A stretch of 64,000 nt of DNA. Origin: Elgaria multicarinata webbii (taxonomy: Eukaryota > Chordata > Lepidosauria > Squamata > Anguidae). Made by a program: the position numbers and the translations under genes. Of the stretch, positions 10,115 through 22,300 are shown piece by piece (position 1 is the stretch's first letter; every line of letters begins with the position of its first letter). The DNA is taken from assembly GCF_023053635.1 (NCBI RefSeq), contig NC_086173.1:142943197-143007196 (forward strand), in the 5' to 3' direction. The notes beneath the pieces were generated by a model. That model did no database searches. It was not told where the DNA came from and worked only from the letters and a program-made list of their open reading frames with translations.

Positions 10115-10768
10115 AGTGACTTGGCTGGGTCACTGTCACTCCTCAGCACTGCCACCTTGGCTGGCATTTGCCCGAGGGTGCCAAGAATGCACTGTAATGA
10201 CTGGTGCTAGTTTCAAATAGGTCATCAAGTAATAAATGTAATTACCACAGGACTAGTGTGTACGAATTCCCACTCAGCTCCCTGCCAAAGGCTCATTATC
10301 TAACAATAGATTTTTCTATTAGAACAAACAAAATACCATGGAGAACCAGCCTGTCTATAAAGGCGGTGTCCTTCCTTCCTTATGGTACCCAGTATCTTTA
10401 AGGCAGTAACTTGAAAAGTATACCTCAGCTCCCCTTCTGGCTTGATATTAAATGCCAAGCTTCAGTTTAAATATTGAGTTCCTATGCAGTGGAAGCACAA
10501 TTTTTCTGCAATGTTGTTTCTGCTGTGTTAACAGCAGCTGCTAATGGCTACTGTGACACACTAATGATGTTGCTGGACTTCAATGGACTTTCTCTTGAAT
10601 TCTCTCACTGTAGCTTCTAACAGACACATGTAGGTTTTGAATTCTTGTGTCCAGATCCTAATTAAAGCCTTAGCCCTTTTTAAATCACAGTCACCATCAC
10701 TGATACATCCAGTGAAAACAGACTTGTAAATAGGTGTGCAATTGTTACTAGCCCAGCTGCTCCTATTT
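10115..10768. other. No gene recognised
   Basis: This is the continuation of the L1 target site: unique-looking sequence without convincing open frames or known repeat ends. Confidence 0.5.
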
Positions 10769-10885
10769 ATTTATTTATTTATTTATTTATTACACTTATA
10801 TACCGCCCCCATAGCCGGAGCTCTCTGGGCGTTTATAAATTTCCTACACGAAATTTATGGTGGATAAACACAAAGGAAAAGCCTG
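10769..10885 (-). mobile_element. LINE 3' end (ATTT tail, ACCGCCC type)
   Basis: TTATTTATTTATTACACTTA then TACCGCCCCCATAGCCGGAG and CTCTCTGGGCG: the reverse complement of a LINE 3' terminus with AAAT repeats, probably CR1/L2-clade. The exact clade cannot be told by eye. Confidence 0.6.
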
Positions 10886-11279
10886 AGAGAGGTATGAGCA
10901 AGCTTGGGGAAAGCACAAAGGATTGCCAAGGTTCCCACCATCACCAAAAAACAAAATAAACAAGAGTGAAATGAGGACTGGACAACCTTAGTACACACAG
11001 AATATTAAGTGTGGGAAACAGGGATGGGAGGATGTCAAAGAATATCCTGGATCAGGGCATGACTGCCTAGCTGGAACCCTGAACAGGAGCACTCCTGTTA
11101 GGAGATCAAGATACAGGAACATTTTGTTGCGAGTCCACTCATTTATCCTAGGATCCACCTATTGTCTCTTACGCAACGCATCTTGCCCAAAATGCTGTGA
11201 AGCTCAAGTCAGAAACAGCTACAATGTAGATGAGGTACAAACAGGTTCTTTACAGGGACTGAAAATGGTATGGGAGACC

Positions 11280-11771
11280 TGGGAAGAATTTACTCTAGTC
11301 AACAAAAACAAGGCTGACAACCATTACCCAGAGGACCTTTTCTTCTGCCGCTCCCAGATTGTGGAATGGCCTGCCGGGAGAGATCCGCCAGCTTAATAGT
11401 CTTTCTAAATTTAAGAAAGCCATAAAGTCTGATCTCTTTTGGCAGGCCTACCCAGTTGAATTTTAAGATGCCTTTTAATAATGTGCTGCTTTTAATGATG
11501 TATTAGTTTTATATGTTTTAATAAATTATATGTATTTTATGGAGTTTGCATTTCATAGAATCATAGAATCATAGAATAGCAGAGTTGGAAGGGGCCTACA
11601 AGGCCATCGAGTCCAACCCCCTGCTCAATGCAGGAATCCACCCTAAAGCATCCCTGACAGATGGTTGTCCAGCTGCCTCTTGAATGCCTCTAGTGTGGGA
11701 ACCTCATTTGTGTTGTACTCTGCCTCGATCCAGAGGGAGAGCCGGGTAACTTCTTCTTCTTCTTCTTCTTC

Positions 11772-11803
<32 letters not shown>
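11280..11803 (+). mobile_element. L2-like LINE 3' end, split by CR1
   Basis: Conceptual reading ends RTFSSAAPRLWNGLPGEIRQ then LNSLSKFKKAIKSDLFWQAY, the C-terminus of the L2 polyprotein, followed by the 3' UTR and GCCTCGATCCAGAGGGAGAG with TTC/TTA repeats. CR1 at 11553-11708 lies within the 3' UTR. Confidence 0.7.
11553..11708 (-). mobile_element. CR1 LINE 3' end
   Basis: Three TCATAGAAT repeats at the left followed by GAGTTGGAAGGGGCCTACAA and GTCCAACCCCCTGCTCAATG, the reverse complement of the classic amniote CR1 3' UTR. It is inserted within an L2 3' end. Confidence 0.85.
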
Positions 11804-11959
11804 GATAGTGAATGGAATCAGCTTTGGGTACAAAAACCCTACAAATCAGTCTCAGCAGCCATTTAGGAAACATCTTTGAAGATGCTGCATTGATGGTATA
11901 GAATCCCAATGCAAATGGCTCACATCACATCAGATGGGAAGTCTGTCTGCTTTAAGCTC

Positions 11960-12825
11960 AGGCACATGCCTGAGCTTAAATGGGGCGTAGTCCAACATAG
12001 GCACATATTATCACCTCTGGTAGGAATGCCCAAGGGTTCAACAGTAGTCCTGTACGTCAGAAACTATTACGGATAACAAAGGAATATATTCACTTTACTA
12101 CAGAATTATTTTTACTATCCTTGTATTAAAATAAACCTATTGTAGCCAAACATTTATTTATTTATTTATTTATTTAAAATATTTATATCCCGCCCTATAT
12201 CACTAAGATCTCAGGGCGGCGTACAGATAAAAACATACAATATAAAACAATAAATATACACAGTTAAAAACAAATTAAACCATGATCCAAGTTAAAACAA
12301 TATATAATTTAATTTAATTAGTAACTTTCTTAATAGCAGCTGAGAGACAAACAATAGTACAACAGTGAAAAAATTTGGATCATCTTGACAAAGAGGCATG
12401 GTAAAAGAACATATGGTCTACTGCAATTTGTGAAAAAATAACACCCAAGTTACGAGTACTACAAGGCAAAGGTGAGCCACTAGTGTTTAGTGTTATATGG
12501 TGGAAATTCATCTCGCACACAATATCTTCTGAGTTGCTGACAATTATGTCAAACATAGCTAAGGAGATATAGACTGCATAAATGGTATTAAATTTCTGAT
12601 ATAGAATAAACCTATAGTAAAAGTATAATATCAAGAATTTTAAAAGGTAATAATGGGAATAAGCTCCACTTCATTATTTTATTATTATATTATTATTACT
12701 ATTATTTATTTTGGGGGAAGGTAGATAAATTATTTTATAGTATATTATATTACACTATGTTATAATGTTTGTGGTATGTTGAATATATGAAAACCTTTAA
12801 TTAAAAACATTATAAAAGAAAAAAA
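11960..12825 (+). mobile_element. Old L1-like LINE 3' remnant
   Basis: Conceptual reading around 11965-12130 resembles the L1 ORF2 cysteine region (NIGTYYHLW...ECPRVQQ), and 12320-12620 resembles the ORF2 C-terminus (IAAERQTIVQQWKNLDHLDK). Stops and frameshifts are present, and an A-rich end lies near 12800. It is interrupted by a LINE 3' end at about 12150-12310. It is much older than the L1 at 4029-10096. Confidence 0.5.
12150..12310 (-). mobile_element. LINE 3' end, variant
   Basis: ATTT repeats followed by TATATCCCGCCCTATATCAC and CTCAGGGCGGCGTACAG. Inserted into the old L1 remnant. Confidence 0.6.
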
Positions 12826-12873
12826 AGGAAAATGTAAAGACAAGTGTGCAAGCTGGCATAGAATAACGATTAA

Positions 12874-12989
12874 GGGCACACTCTCATACATGTTTAGACA
12901 GAAGGGGGGAAACCCTTTAACTCCCACTATGCTCCCATGCTGGCTGGGGATTGCAGGATTTTTTCTGTCTAAACATGCAGGATTGCTCC
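12874..12989. mobile_element. piggyBac-like MITE with TTAA duplication
   Basis: 116-bp inverted repeat (GGGCACACTCTCATACATG / GTTTAGACAGAA and mirror) flanked by TTAA at 12870-12873 and 12990-12993, the target of piggyBac-type elements. Confidence 0.6.
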
Positions 12990-12993
12990 TTAA

Positions 12994-13790
12994 ACGTATC
13001 ATCTATGAACTGGTAGTCCCTGGTCCAAATCTCAGCCATCCTCCCAATAGGGGAGGAGGTACACAAGCTCCTTCACCGTGCAGTCCATAAAATGAGAATT
13101 AAAATACTGATCTATGCCTAAAGGCTTAAATACCTGGAATAATGTACACAAAGCCTTGAGTAGCTGGAAAGATTTAAATAAAGTAGAATTATTTTGGTAA
13201 AATATGGATGGACTCCTGGATTCCGTTTCCACAGAATTAATCTGATGCTACCTAAAAACAACTAGCTACAGTCAGCCAACCTAGTAACTATCCACCTGTC
13301 AGTAGTAGTACTATGTTAACATGAACTCCTGATGCAAAAGGAACCTGCAACACCCTCTCCCCCAACCCCAGTCTCCCAAAACCCTATTAGTTTGGTATTG
13401 CTTACCCTCAAAGACTCCTAACACCAGCTTTTGTGTCTCAACACAAATCGCCCCAGCACAAGAAGTGTTTATACTGCAGTGTAAGAAACACACCCCTTTT
13501 CATGGGGTGCAAGACTAGCTTTGATCTTGTCAAAACCTGAACAGAAAATGACACGTTTTACCTGCGTCAGACAGCAACACACACACACCCACGCATCTCA
13601 GGGAGCTGGAACCTCCCTCATCCAGAGAGCAGGATGCTCCTGACACACATTTTACCCTCCACTTTACGAAGTGATGACTTCCACAATTTACTGTGGTGGG
13701 CTAGATTCTTGGCCTGATTTCTCCCTCATTTCTCCCAGATGCTGATCTGATGGTGGGTTTTAACATACAACTCCCTCCATTTTATAAATG
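12994..13790. other. No gene recognised
   Basis: Short open frames of 60-80 codons on both strands show no motif; no repeat ends recognised. Confidence 0.45.
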
Positions 13791-13798
13791 TGTGGGTT

Positions 13799-14176
13799 CA
13801 GGGCCGGGCAAAGCTGGTAATAGGGCCGGGCCAGATGGGAAATGTAGGCCCCATTTCAAACTGCCCATTAAGTATTTTTAATCAGTTCTAAATACATATG
13901 AACTAGAACAATTTATAAAAAAGGTAATAGCAAACACTTTTATTCAAGATGTATATAAGACATCACTTCTTCACATTCAGAAATGCTTTACGTGCTTTTC
14001 TTTGGGCAAGTTCATCATCAACAACAGAAAAATCAAGCAACTTTGCCGTGTCAATGCTAATAAATTAACAAATCTTTACCAAAGGGTCCCTCTTTGCCTC
14101 TACCAGGGGGTCTCAGAGTAGCCCCCCTCAAAACCATAGGCCCACGCCAACTGCCTCCCCCTTCTGCCCAGCCCTG
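13799..14176 (-). mobile_element. hAT element of 378 bp with the end of a transposase gene
   Basis: Flanked by a perfect 8-bp duplication TGTGGGTT (13791-13798 and 14177-14184). Inverted ends are CAGGGCCGGGCAAAG and, from the right, CAGGGCTGGGCAGAA. On the minus strand 14063-13963 reads SIDTAKLLDFSVVDDELAQR then KARKAFLNVKK and stop, which resembles the C-terminus that follows the hAT dimerisation domain (compare DFDDLIDEFASRKARK-like ends). It therefore looks like an internally deleted derivative of an autonomous hAT element. Confidence 0.75.
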
Positions 14177-14689
14177 TGTGGGTTCCACCCACGAAGGCAG
14201 ACTACAAATCATGTTAGATTTAGAAAAATTGTGTGCTGCAACTTCAAACTTCCAAGAACAGGTTGAATCAGTCCCACGGCATTACAGCTCAGCTGAACAC
14301 TCCAATTGTTTCTCCATGTTGCAACACACCCAGATAATTCAGCTTCACACCCTGTGAAGCAGACATATCACCCCAAACTAGAAGGAAGCAGGAAATGCTT
14401 CACAAACACTTCCTAAAAGGGTGAGAACAACCTTGCTAAGCACGGGACTCACCAGAACAGATCATAGGTGCACATTATCAGCTTCCTTTATCTCGAGGCA
14501 TGTAATTGGAGCTGGATACTGTGGTATATATGATCAAAGGCTGTTTTAGACACTGCCCTAAAAAACATCTAATTCTTGAATTTAAAAAAATGGTGTAAAC
14601 AAAACTCTGCACAAATGCTAAAAAAAACACCACCTTACGCAATTACTCTTTTTACTTAAAGCAAATCGGCATGCTTTCTTCAACTGTGG

Positions 14690-15005
14690 GTTCCCATGGG
14701 ACACTATTCTATTTAACTTCTATATGAAGCCATTGGAAGAGATCAGGAGATTTCTGGAAGCAGCTCTATTTCTTTTCAGTGTCTATCTGAACCAGTGCCT
14801 GGATACAGTTATGGGCTGGTTGAAAGCCAATAAAACAAGGGTGAATCTTGATAAGAAAGAGACCCTATTGGTGGCTGGCTCCCAGGTCCATGAAAGGGTT
14901 TAGCTGTCTGGAGCTGCACGGCCTCTGAAAGAACAGGTCAAATGTTCGTGGGTGCTCCTGGATCCACTTTTTGTCACTAAGCAAAAGAGAACTACTTTGG
15001 ATTAT
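14690..15005 (+). mobile_element. L2-like reverse-transcriptase fragment
   Basis: Reading CLDTVMGWLKANKTRVNLDK then KETLLVAGS matches the thumb-region motif (WM..N.LKLNPDKTE) of L2/CR1-type LINEs. The frame is broken. The continuation lies at 15740-16240. Confidence 0.6.
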
Positions 15006-15009
15006 TTTT

Positions 15010-15735
15010 TTTAAAGTATTTGGCTGAATGGGCTTAATGAGGACTTAATTTTTTCTGGACTAGTATAGAAAATGCAATGTATATTTAACATCAATTGGTA
15101 ACACATACATGAAATGCTGATTGTAAGTAATAGCAAGACCAGTGCTTGAGCTTAAATGGGGTGTTGTCCAGTTAAGAACTAGCTGTGGTATATAAGACAC
15201 ACCAAAGGTTTGTTTTAAGTTATAAATGCTCAAAAAACAGCATTCACGAGCACCAAAAAAGAAAATATTGTTTTGGTCGTTCAGAAATTTCAAAAAAAAA
15301 ACTAAAAACAAGTTAGCTTATGCTTATGTTTGTGGGGTCTTGGGAGGGTAATGGCTTATGTATGTGTTTGTGGAAATGGGAGAATAATTATTCATTTAAG
15401 AAGTGTATCAGTTGAAAGTGATATGTGAATATAAAAAGGCATTGTTTTCATTACTGTTAAAAATCAGCTTAGAGAAAAAACATGGGAACAATGTATATAA
15501 CATTAGAAGTGGGAATTGATGATTTTAAAATCAATTTTTAAAGTTTTTAAGAAAATGTAGTATTATGTTGAAAAGCCCCTAAAACTTTGTTAAAAAGGAT
15601 GAGGGTGTTGCCCATACAATACTACTCTTATGGTTAATATGTTTTATAGCTTCTGAAGGAGACATCCTCCCTGAAACACGTAGAGCACAATAATTTTTCT
15701 TTCATGAGCACCGGAATTTGCCTCCTTCGTCAATA
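15010..15735. other. Unassigned insert between two L2 pieces
   Basis: AT-rich sequence that separates two collinear L2 fragments, so it may be a later insertion. GAGCTTAAATGGGG near 15149 also occurs near 11970. No open frame or clear ends. Confidence 0.35.
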
Positions 15736-15739
15736 GTTT

Positions 15740-16240
15740 ACGGTGCCTTTCCCTCCACATTTGTGGCTGAACAGGGATAGCCTAGGCACCATGGGTCATG
15801 CGCTGGTAACCTTACAACTAGATTACTGTAATGCTCTATGTGGGTCTATTCTTGTGCCTAGTGTAGAATGCAGCAGTTGGGGTATTCAGTGAGGTGCCCA
15901 ACCATGTACACATTACACACCTGCATTAAAAGAACTGCACTGGCTGCCCATTAGCTACCAAGCCACATTCAAGTTTTGTTACTGATGTAGTAACAGCTCA
16001 GGACCGGAATACCTACCAGACCATCCTACCCTATAGATACACCCAGTCTACCTTAGGAATGTCACTATGGAACACCACAGCAGCAGAGCTTCTCAATAGT
16101 AGCACTCACCCACATGTGGTTGAAGAGGCAGAGTATGCAGTAACTTCTAAATGCCTTCTGAAAGCATACTTGCTTGTGCAAACTTACCCTGGCTAGTAAC
16201 TGATTACTGATTATAATCTGTACTCTTTTTTTTTCCAAGT
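15740..16240 (+). mobile_element. L2-like C-terminal fragment
   Basis: Segments HALVTLQLDYCNAL and ALKELHWLPISYQATFKF match the L2 ORF end; the remainder is degenerate. About 730 bp of unassigned sequence separates it from 14690-15005. Confidence 0.6.
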
Positions 16241-16249
16241 TGTGTTCGT

Positions 16250-16655
16250 TATGTAAGAACAGAAGTACTATGCTGGATCAGACCAAGGTCTATCTAGTCC
16301 AGCATTCTGTTCACACAGCTGCCCACAGGAAACCCACAGGCAGGACAGGAATGCAGCAGCACCCTCCCACCCATGTTCCCCAGCAACTGGTGCACTCAGG
16401 CTTACTGCCTCGAATACTGGAGATAGCACCCAACCATCAGGGCTAGTAGCCATTAATGGCCTTCGCCTCCAGGAATTTATCCTACCCCCTTTTAAAGCCA
16501 TCCAGATTGGTGGCCATCACTACATCTTGTGGTAGTGAGTTCCACATCTTGTGGTACGTGCTGTGTGAAGAAGGACTTCCTTTTATCTGTCCTGAATCTC
16601 CCACCAATCAGCTTCATGGGATGACCCCGGGTTCTAGTAGTATGAGAGAGGAAAA
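16250..16655 (-). mobile_element. CR1-like LINE 3' end (TTCTTATG tail)
   Basis: ATGCTGGATCAGACCAAGGT through CCCACCCATGTTCCCCAGCA to CCCACCAATCAGCTTCATGG on the plus strand is the reverse complement of the family seen at 33118 and 34450. It lies just beyond the predicted PIM2 polyadenylation site. Confidence 0.75.
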
Positions 16656-16824
16656 AATGTTACATCGTTTTACATTGTTTATGTGTTTTTGTATGTAAAC
16701 CACTTACAAGATTTAGAGATATTATATTAAGAGGTATATAAATAAAATAATAATAAACATTGCAAATTATACAGACTTTGGATTTTTGCAGTTGGGATGC
16801 AGATAATAAAAAGAGGAGTCATTT

Positions 16825-19207
16825 CATTTTCTTATAAAAATTTATTTCGTCCCAGAAAGGGTTTTGTAGAAGTTGGAGCCCAAATGGGCGAGGCACTGTG
16901 TTATGTGGTTGCACAAATGTGCATGGGAGGCAGTAATGAAGCAAAAAACACACACAAAAATCCACAAGTACAAAATCAAACCCTGAACTGGCATATAAAT
17001 ACTCTTTAGTTACAATGCTAGAGGCAGCAAGCTCATTAACTGACATTGGCAATTCCCTAGCCTGGATTCTGGTTCTTGCAGCCCCGCCCCCCTCTCCTGG
17101 CTAGCACTGTGCCCTCATTATCCACTTGCGCGAGTATGTCTCAGTGAGGACAGGCAATGCCAGAAAGCTGGTGTTAAAACAGACAGGGATTTTAAGACTG
17201 CTCAACTCACCAGGGTCTCGGCCTAGTGTAGGTGCAAGGATCCACTGATGCACTCACCAGATAAACCCTGGGGAGTGGATGCTTTAAGCTGGTGAGAGCA
17301 TCAGAGAAAGCCATATTTTGGATATGTGGAAGGGCTCTTCTTGACACCACACCAAGCCTTGGAAAAACTGCTCAGGAATAAGACCTCACTCCCCTTTCCA
17401 GCTCGGACCTGAGGAAGAGGGCCAGATATTCTCACCTCTGATCACACTGGTTTTTGAACAGTGTAACACCAAGCCAGGCTCTCCCGCTCCAGGGTAAGCA
17501 GGCTCTTGGCAAGCATATGGACCCCCAACCCCAGGCCGTGTAAGGGACGTTAGTATTAACCCCCCCCAAAGGAGTTCCTACTTCATGTAGCCATTGTCAG
17601 AAATTACTGCCCATGGAGCTACTGTTAAGTTGTGGGGCTTGTCCTCCTGCAACTAGCAGCCAGGAGCTCTGCAACAACACAGCCAAGAGAAGGGCTGCCC
17701 TCCCTACCTCAGGCTTGGAAAGCTCTGAGAATCCTTAAAAGTACAGAACCTGAACCCCTTTCTAGGGCCAATTCACAGACCTGGGAAGCCCCCCACCCTT
17801 CAAAGCTCAAGTTCCCATTAAAAAACAACAACTAGAATGCTTTGGCCTGATTATTTCATATGCCCCAAGGGCTCCATGCCATGAACCCCTATTGTCTCTC
17901 AACCTGTAAAGCTTAAAAAAAAAGGTTGTTGGTGGTGGAAGACACTATCAGTAGATGAAAGGAAGACGTTTAACTAGCTTCAAAAAACACACACATCTGT
18001 GGCACCAAGCCTCTTCTGCACTAATTCAAAACTATACTTCCAAAATACGACTTGGCTGGACTGGGATGAAAGGGGTGGAGGGGACAATTTGGAACATCCA
18101 CAAGCACTGGCCGAATTCAGCTCCAAACTCTTCCCAGGATGAGGAGCCAGCAAAGATGAAGGAGGTCTGTGAAAAGGAGCAGGACTTCTACACAGAACCT
18201 TGAAACAGAAACCGAGAATTCTTCAATTAAGCCAGCACTTTCACTGATCTTCCAGAATATTCCTTTGTTGTAATCTATAGCTTGGGTTGGATGTAAACAA
18301 CTGAAGTTGTTATTGGTTCAGAAGAGGCTTGGAGCCAGGGACTTCCTTTTTAAAAAAAATAGAAAAAAGGAAAAAAAGTTCAATAAAATAAAATCTTGCG
18401 CTTATGGATTGATGCTCCCCTTGTGTGCATACTTTTTGATGTGCTTGGGCTCTTTGTTTCTCTCTCTTTGTTTTTACATCCCCAAAACTACAACACAGAA
18501 CAAAGGGGAGAGAGAGAGAGAGCGCAAACCAGGTGAAGAGACTGGAAACTGGGTTCAGACTTGGAATGGCTGGACAGGAATGGAAATTTGGGGTGAGGAA
18601 GGGAGATGTTACGGTATCCATGTCACTTTCTGGCAGGACAGAGAAAACATTTCTACACCCAAAGGTATGGCAGCAGGTAGATGCTTTTAGCATTAACACA
18701 GGAGGAAGCAGTAAAGGCTCCCAAAGGAACGTCACGCTAAATAAATAAGAATCTGGCACCTGCGGAGATATCACCAGAGCCATGGTACAATAAAATGTTC
18801 ATCTAGCCCTGGTACCTCAAGGAAGTCCCGAGGTGCTCCAATACCGATCCAGATGTGTACAGGTGCCTTTAAACAATGCTTGCTTGGTGCCAATCTTCTG
18901 CCCCTTACTGATGCCTGGGGGGCAGGCAAAATCTTTGTGTAAACAGAACAGTGCCCATTGGTCTCTATTGTCTTGGGTAAGGGCTGAGTGTCAGCCCCAT
19001 TGTCTAGTTGGTTGGGCAGTCACTGCCACAGACCTGGGATTTCACAAATTGCCCCCAGCGGCAACACCTCTGCTAGGGGCAGCCGCTCAGCTAATCAGCA
19101 GGAATAAGAAACAGTGGTTACATCAGCCTGTGGTTGTGGGAGAAGCCAAGGCACAATTGCCTTCTCCATGACAGGGCGCCCCCAACGCTGTCCGGAGGGC
19201 ACCATAG
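16825..19207 (-). other. Probable 3' UTR of the PIM2-like gene
   Basis: About 2.4 kb downstream of the stop is free of recognisable repeats, unlike the sequence on either side, and the first minus-strand AATAAA followed by repeat-rich DNA is at 16846-16841. A CR1-like element starts just beyond. Open frames in this stretch (for example about 157 codons at 18310-18783 minus) show no recognised domain and are best read as chance. The extent of the UTR is inferred. Confidence 0.45.
16841..16846 (-). terminator. Candidate polyadenylation signal AATAAA of the PIM2-like gene
   Basis: TTTATT on the plus strand reads AATAAA on the minus strand, about 2.36 kb after the stop codon, at the border between unique sequence and a CR1-like repeat. 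Other sites nearer the stop cannot be excluded. Confidence 0.4.
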
Positions 19208-19365
19208 TCACAGGCTGGGGCTGGCTTTAGGGACTGTGGGCTGCTGCACTTTGCGGCCACTCGGCTCCAAGAAGGCCAGAAGCCAGGGATGGGCCAGGAT
19301 CTGCTCCAAGGAAGGTCGCTTCTCCGGGGCTAGCGAGAGGCACCACTCAATCAAGTGACGGCAGT
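19208..19365 (-). CDS. PIM2: PIM2-like coding exon 6 (C-lobe end and stop)
   Basis: Acceptor CTTGACAG (ending 19366) is followed by [20 protein letters not shown], the conserved C-lobe arginine region (RPS), then [18 protein letters not shown] and a short tail ending SPSL and TGA at 19210-19208. [11 protein letters not shown] parallels PSLEEILLDPW in PIM2. The tail after HPW is short, as in PIM1 and PIM2. Confidence 0.92.
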
Positions 19366-22300
19366 CTGTCAAGGAAAGAAATCGCCATTAAATGTTCTCC
19401 CACCCAGCAGGAAAAGCACTTTGTTAAAAACAAACACTTTGCCTTGTTAAGAACACAAAAAAGCAAACTGCAGTGATCCCCATTTTAGAGACAGGGAACT
19501 GAAGCTGGAGGATAATTCCTTTCCCAAGGTGAGTCAGGATCACTTCATAGTAGGGCAGGATCTGTGCCTTAATGCTCAAGTCAATTTTAAAAAATGCAAG
19601 AGGAATCATTCACACAGAGCACAGTTAATCAACTTAAGAGGTAAGCCGGCCTACCTCTAAGGGCAATGGCCTCTCACATGGGGCTACCAATCTGCCACAA
19701 GTCCCAACCATTGTGATGTTCTAGAGCTAACTGGCAAATGAGTAAGGCACTGGATTCGGATAGCATACACAAAAAATCCTTAAGGAATTCAATTGTGCAG
19801 TTGCCTATCTCCTAGCAACAACATGCAACATAAAATGTTAAGAAAAATGGTCTGGAAGATATTTAACCAAACACAGATTTTTAAAAATAAAGTCAGGAAG
19901 TCCAGTAGCCTGACATCTGTCACAGGTAAATTGACAGGAACTTGCGGAATTCACTGCCACAAGATGTACTAAGGGCCACTAGCTTAAGAATGAAGCTGCC
20001 TTATAACCAAGACGGACCATTGGTCCAGCTACACTACCCAATCCTCTCCCACCCACTACCTAAAGCATATACCAGAGATCCAGAGAGTTTTAAGGCTGGT
20101 GTAATGGAGGCCGCCAGAGGGGAAAAGAAAAAGATTTCTACCTGGTGGTAGCAGAGGAGGACACAGGAAGGGAAAGACAAAAAGGAGGTAGGGCACACTA
20201 GTTTGCCTGTTTGCCCTTCCACTCATGGAACAGAGCATCACTGGTTAATGACAATGGGCCTGTTCAGACCAGGCGCTAAGTCATGGTTAGGCCACTAACC
20301 CTTTTGCAGCAAGTGGTTAGTGAGCATGTTTAAACCGTGGTTATGTAGCCACCATGGTTCACACGACACGCAAAGCCATAATGTTTAGCTCAAAACACTT
20401 AGGCTTTATGGTTTAGTGTGTTGTCCAAACTGGGCCAGTGTGTATGAAATAGTAAGTCATGCTGTGGAGACTAATGCTGATCATTGCAATACCAGCCTAC
20501 CCCAACCTGGTGCCCTCCAATTCCCAATGATGAAAGAGTCGCAGACCAACAAATCTGCAAAAAAACAGGTTGGGAGAAAACTTGCCCAGATGTTCCCTCC
20601 ACTCTCAAGTCACTAGAAGATGCCAGGTAGAAAAGGATCTTGGACAGGGGCATGAGAACATGCGCAGTGCTGTGACTGGAGTCTGACTTGATTCAAGATT
20701 AGCTGACAACAGTATCTGACAGGGTGGATTTGATTTAAATCACTATTCAGAAAGACTCGATTTAATCATGTGACTTCCCCCCCCAAAAAAGTGCACTCTT
20801 CCTCGCTATATTTTACACAACTCAGAGTTACCAAAGACTCATTCTTGTTGGTATAATCTTAATATTTACAACCAGATAAAGGTTTCTTTTTTAGAATAGT
20901 AACTTTTCAGATTAGTTTTACAGTTATATAAAAAAAATACTGATTTAGTTATACTATTAGAAACACATCATAGATAGATAGATAATTATGAAATTATTGC
21001 AAGGTGAACTATCTGCAGTTTAATAGGTTAATCATTCATATTTGGACAACTTTTCTGTTGTACTTTATTGGAAGGAGAAAAATAATCTTACAGAAACCTC
21101 TGGAAGAGCATGACATTGTGAATGGATTAATGGAATTCGTTTACCAAAAAATTTAAACAGCCTCATGCTACATAATTAAAAACTAATCCTTATTTCACAA
21201 TGAATATACTTTGGACTATAATGTAACTTAAATAGAAAACTATCTTTAGATAGATTTTTCCTCAAAAATCCAATTTAAATTTAAAAAAAAACCAATTTAA
21301 ATTTTAAAAAATCTGATTTTTAATTTTTTTTTAAAGAAGTCATTGATTTTTATCCACCCTGGTATCTGACACATATTCGACAGCTTCTGTTTGGCTGTGA
21401 TCCACAGCCGCATCCGTACCTGAGGATACTCGGCAGTGATAATGGAGCTTGCCAAGGAGGATCTCCTCATCACGCTCAAAGGGGATGTCCCCACACACCA
21501 TATCGTAGAGCAGCACTCCCAATGACCACACAGTGGCAGGCAGGCCGTGGTACCGGTGGTATTTTATCCATTCAGGGGGGCTGTATACCCGCGTGCCTGT
21601 AGGGACGGAAAGGAATGGGTGAGGCCGTGCCCAAATTGGAACGGAAATGCTACAGCCAATGCATTCACCGCCCATGTAAGGCAAAGGGTGGCTAGGCCCA
21701 AATTGCAGAAACTAGATACAACATTCACATTCAGACAGGTAACAGAGACAAAAGAGTTGACTGTAAGCATGTTGCACCTCCAGTTTTCCATTTATAAAAT
21801 TGGACTCTATCTGCAGGCTTACTGAGGTAAATAAATTAGCATTATTAAGGCTCCTCCATGCCCTGTAAAGTAATTGTTTTGATGAAGCAGAATTCATCAT
21901 GTGAGCCTTCAACTGCAACCTAAGGGGTGTATCCAATGCTAGTTCTACATGGATTAGACTCATTGCAGTTAGTGGAACTTTATTTATTTATTTCATTTCT
22001 ATACCGCTCAACAGCCGGAGCTCTCTCTAACTTAAATTAGACTAGCATTGGAAAAAACCCTAAAGTAGTGCAGCCCAGACTTGGGTTTACTACCCAAGTG
22101 ACAACTAGGCCAGTAACTTATGATACATACATGAGAGCATGTTCCAATACATCTGAAGTACCTATCATCCTCTGATTTAGTATATAAATAGATCAACGAA
22201 CAGTTACCAATGACCAACTGGAATTTCTCCTCCACACAAATACTGATGAGACTGCTCAACTCGGATGACTATAATAATTAAGGGGCAATTAGTCCGCATT

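Noticed and set aside
18310-18783. 157-codon minus-strand open frame
   Set aside because: Falls within the probable PIM2 3' UTR, low-complexity residues, no motif.
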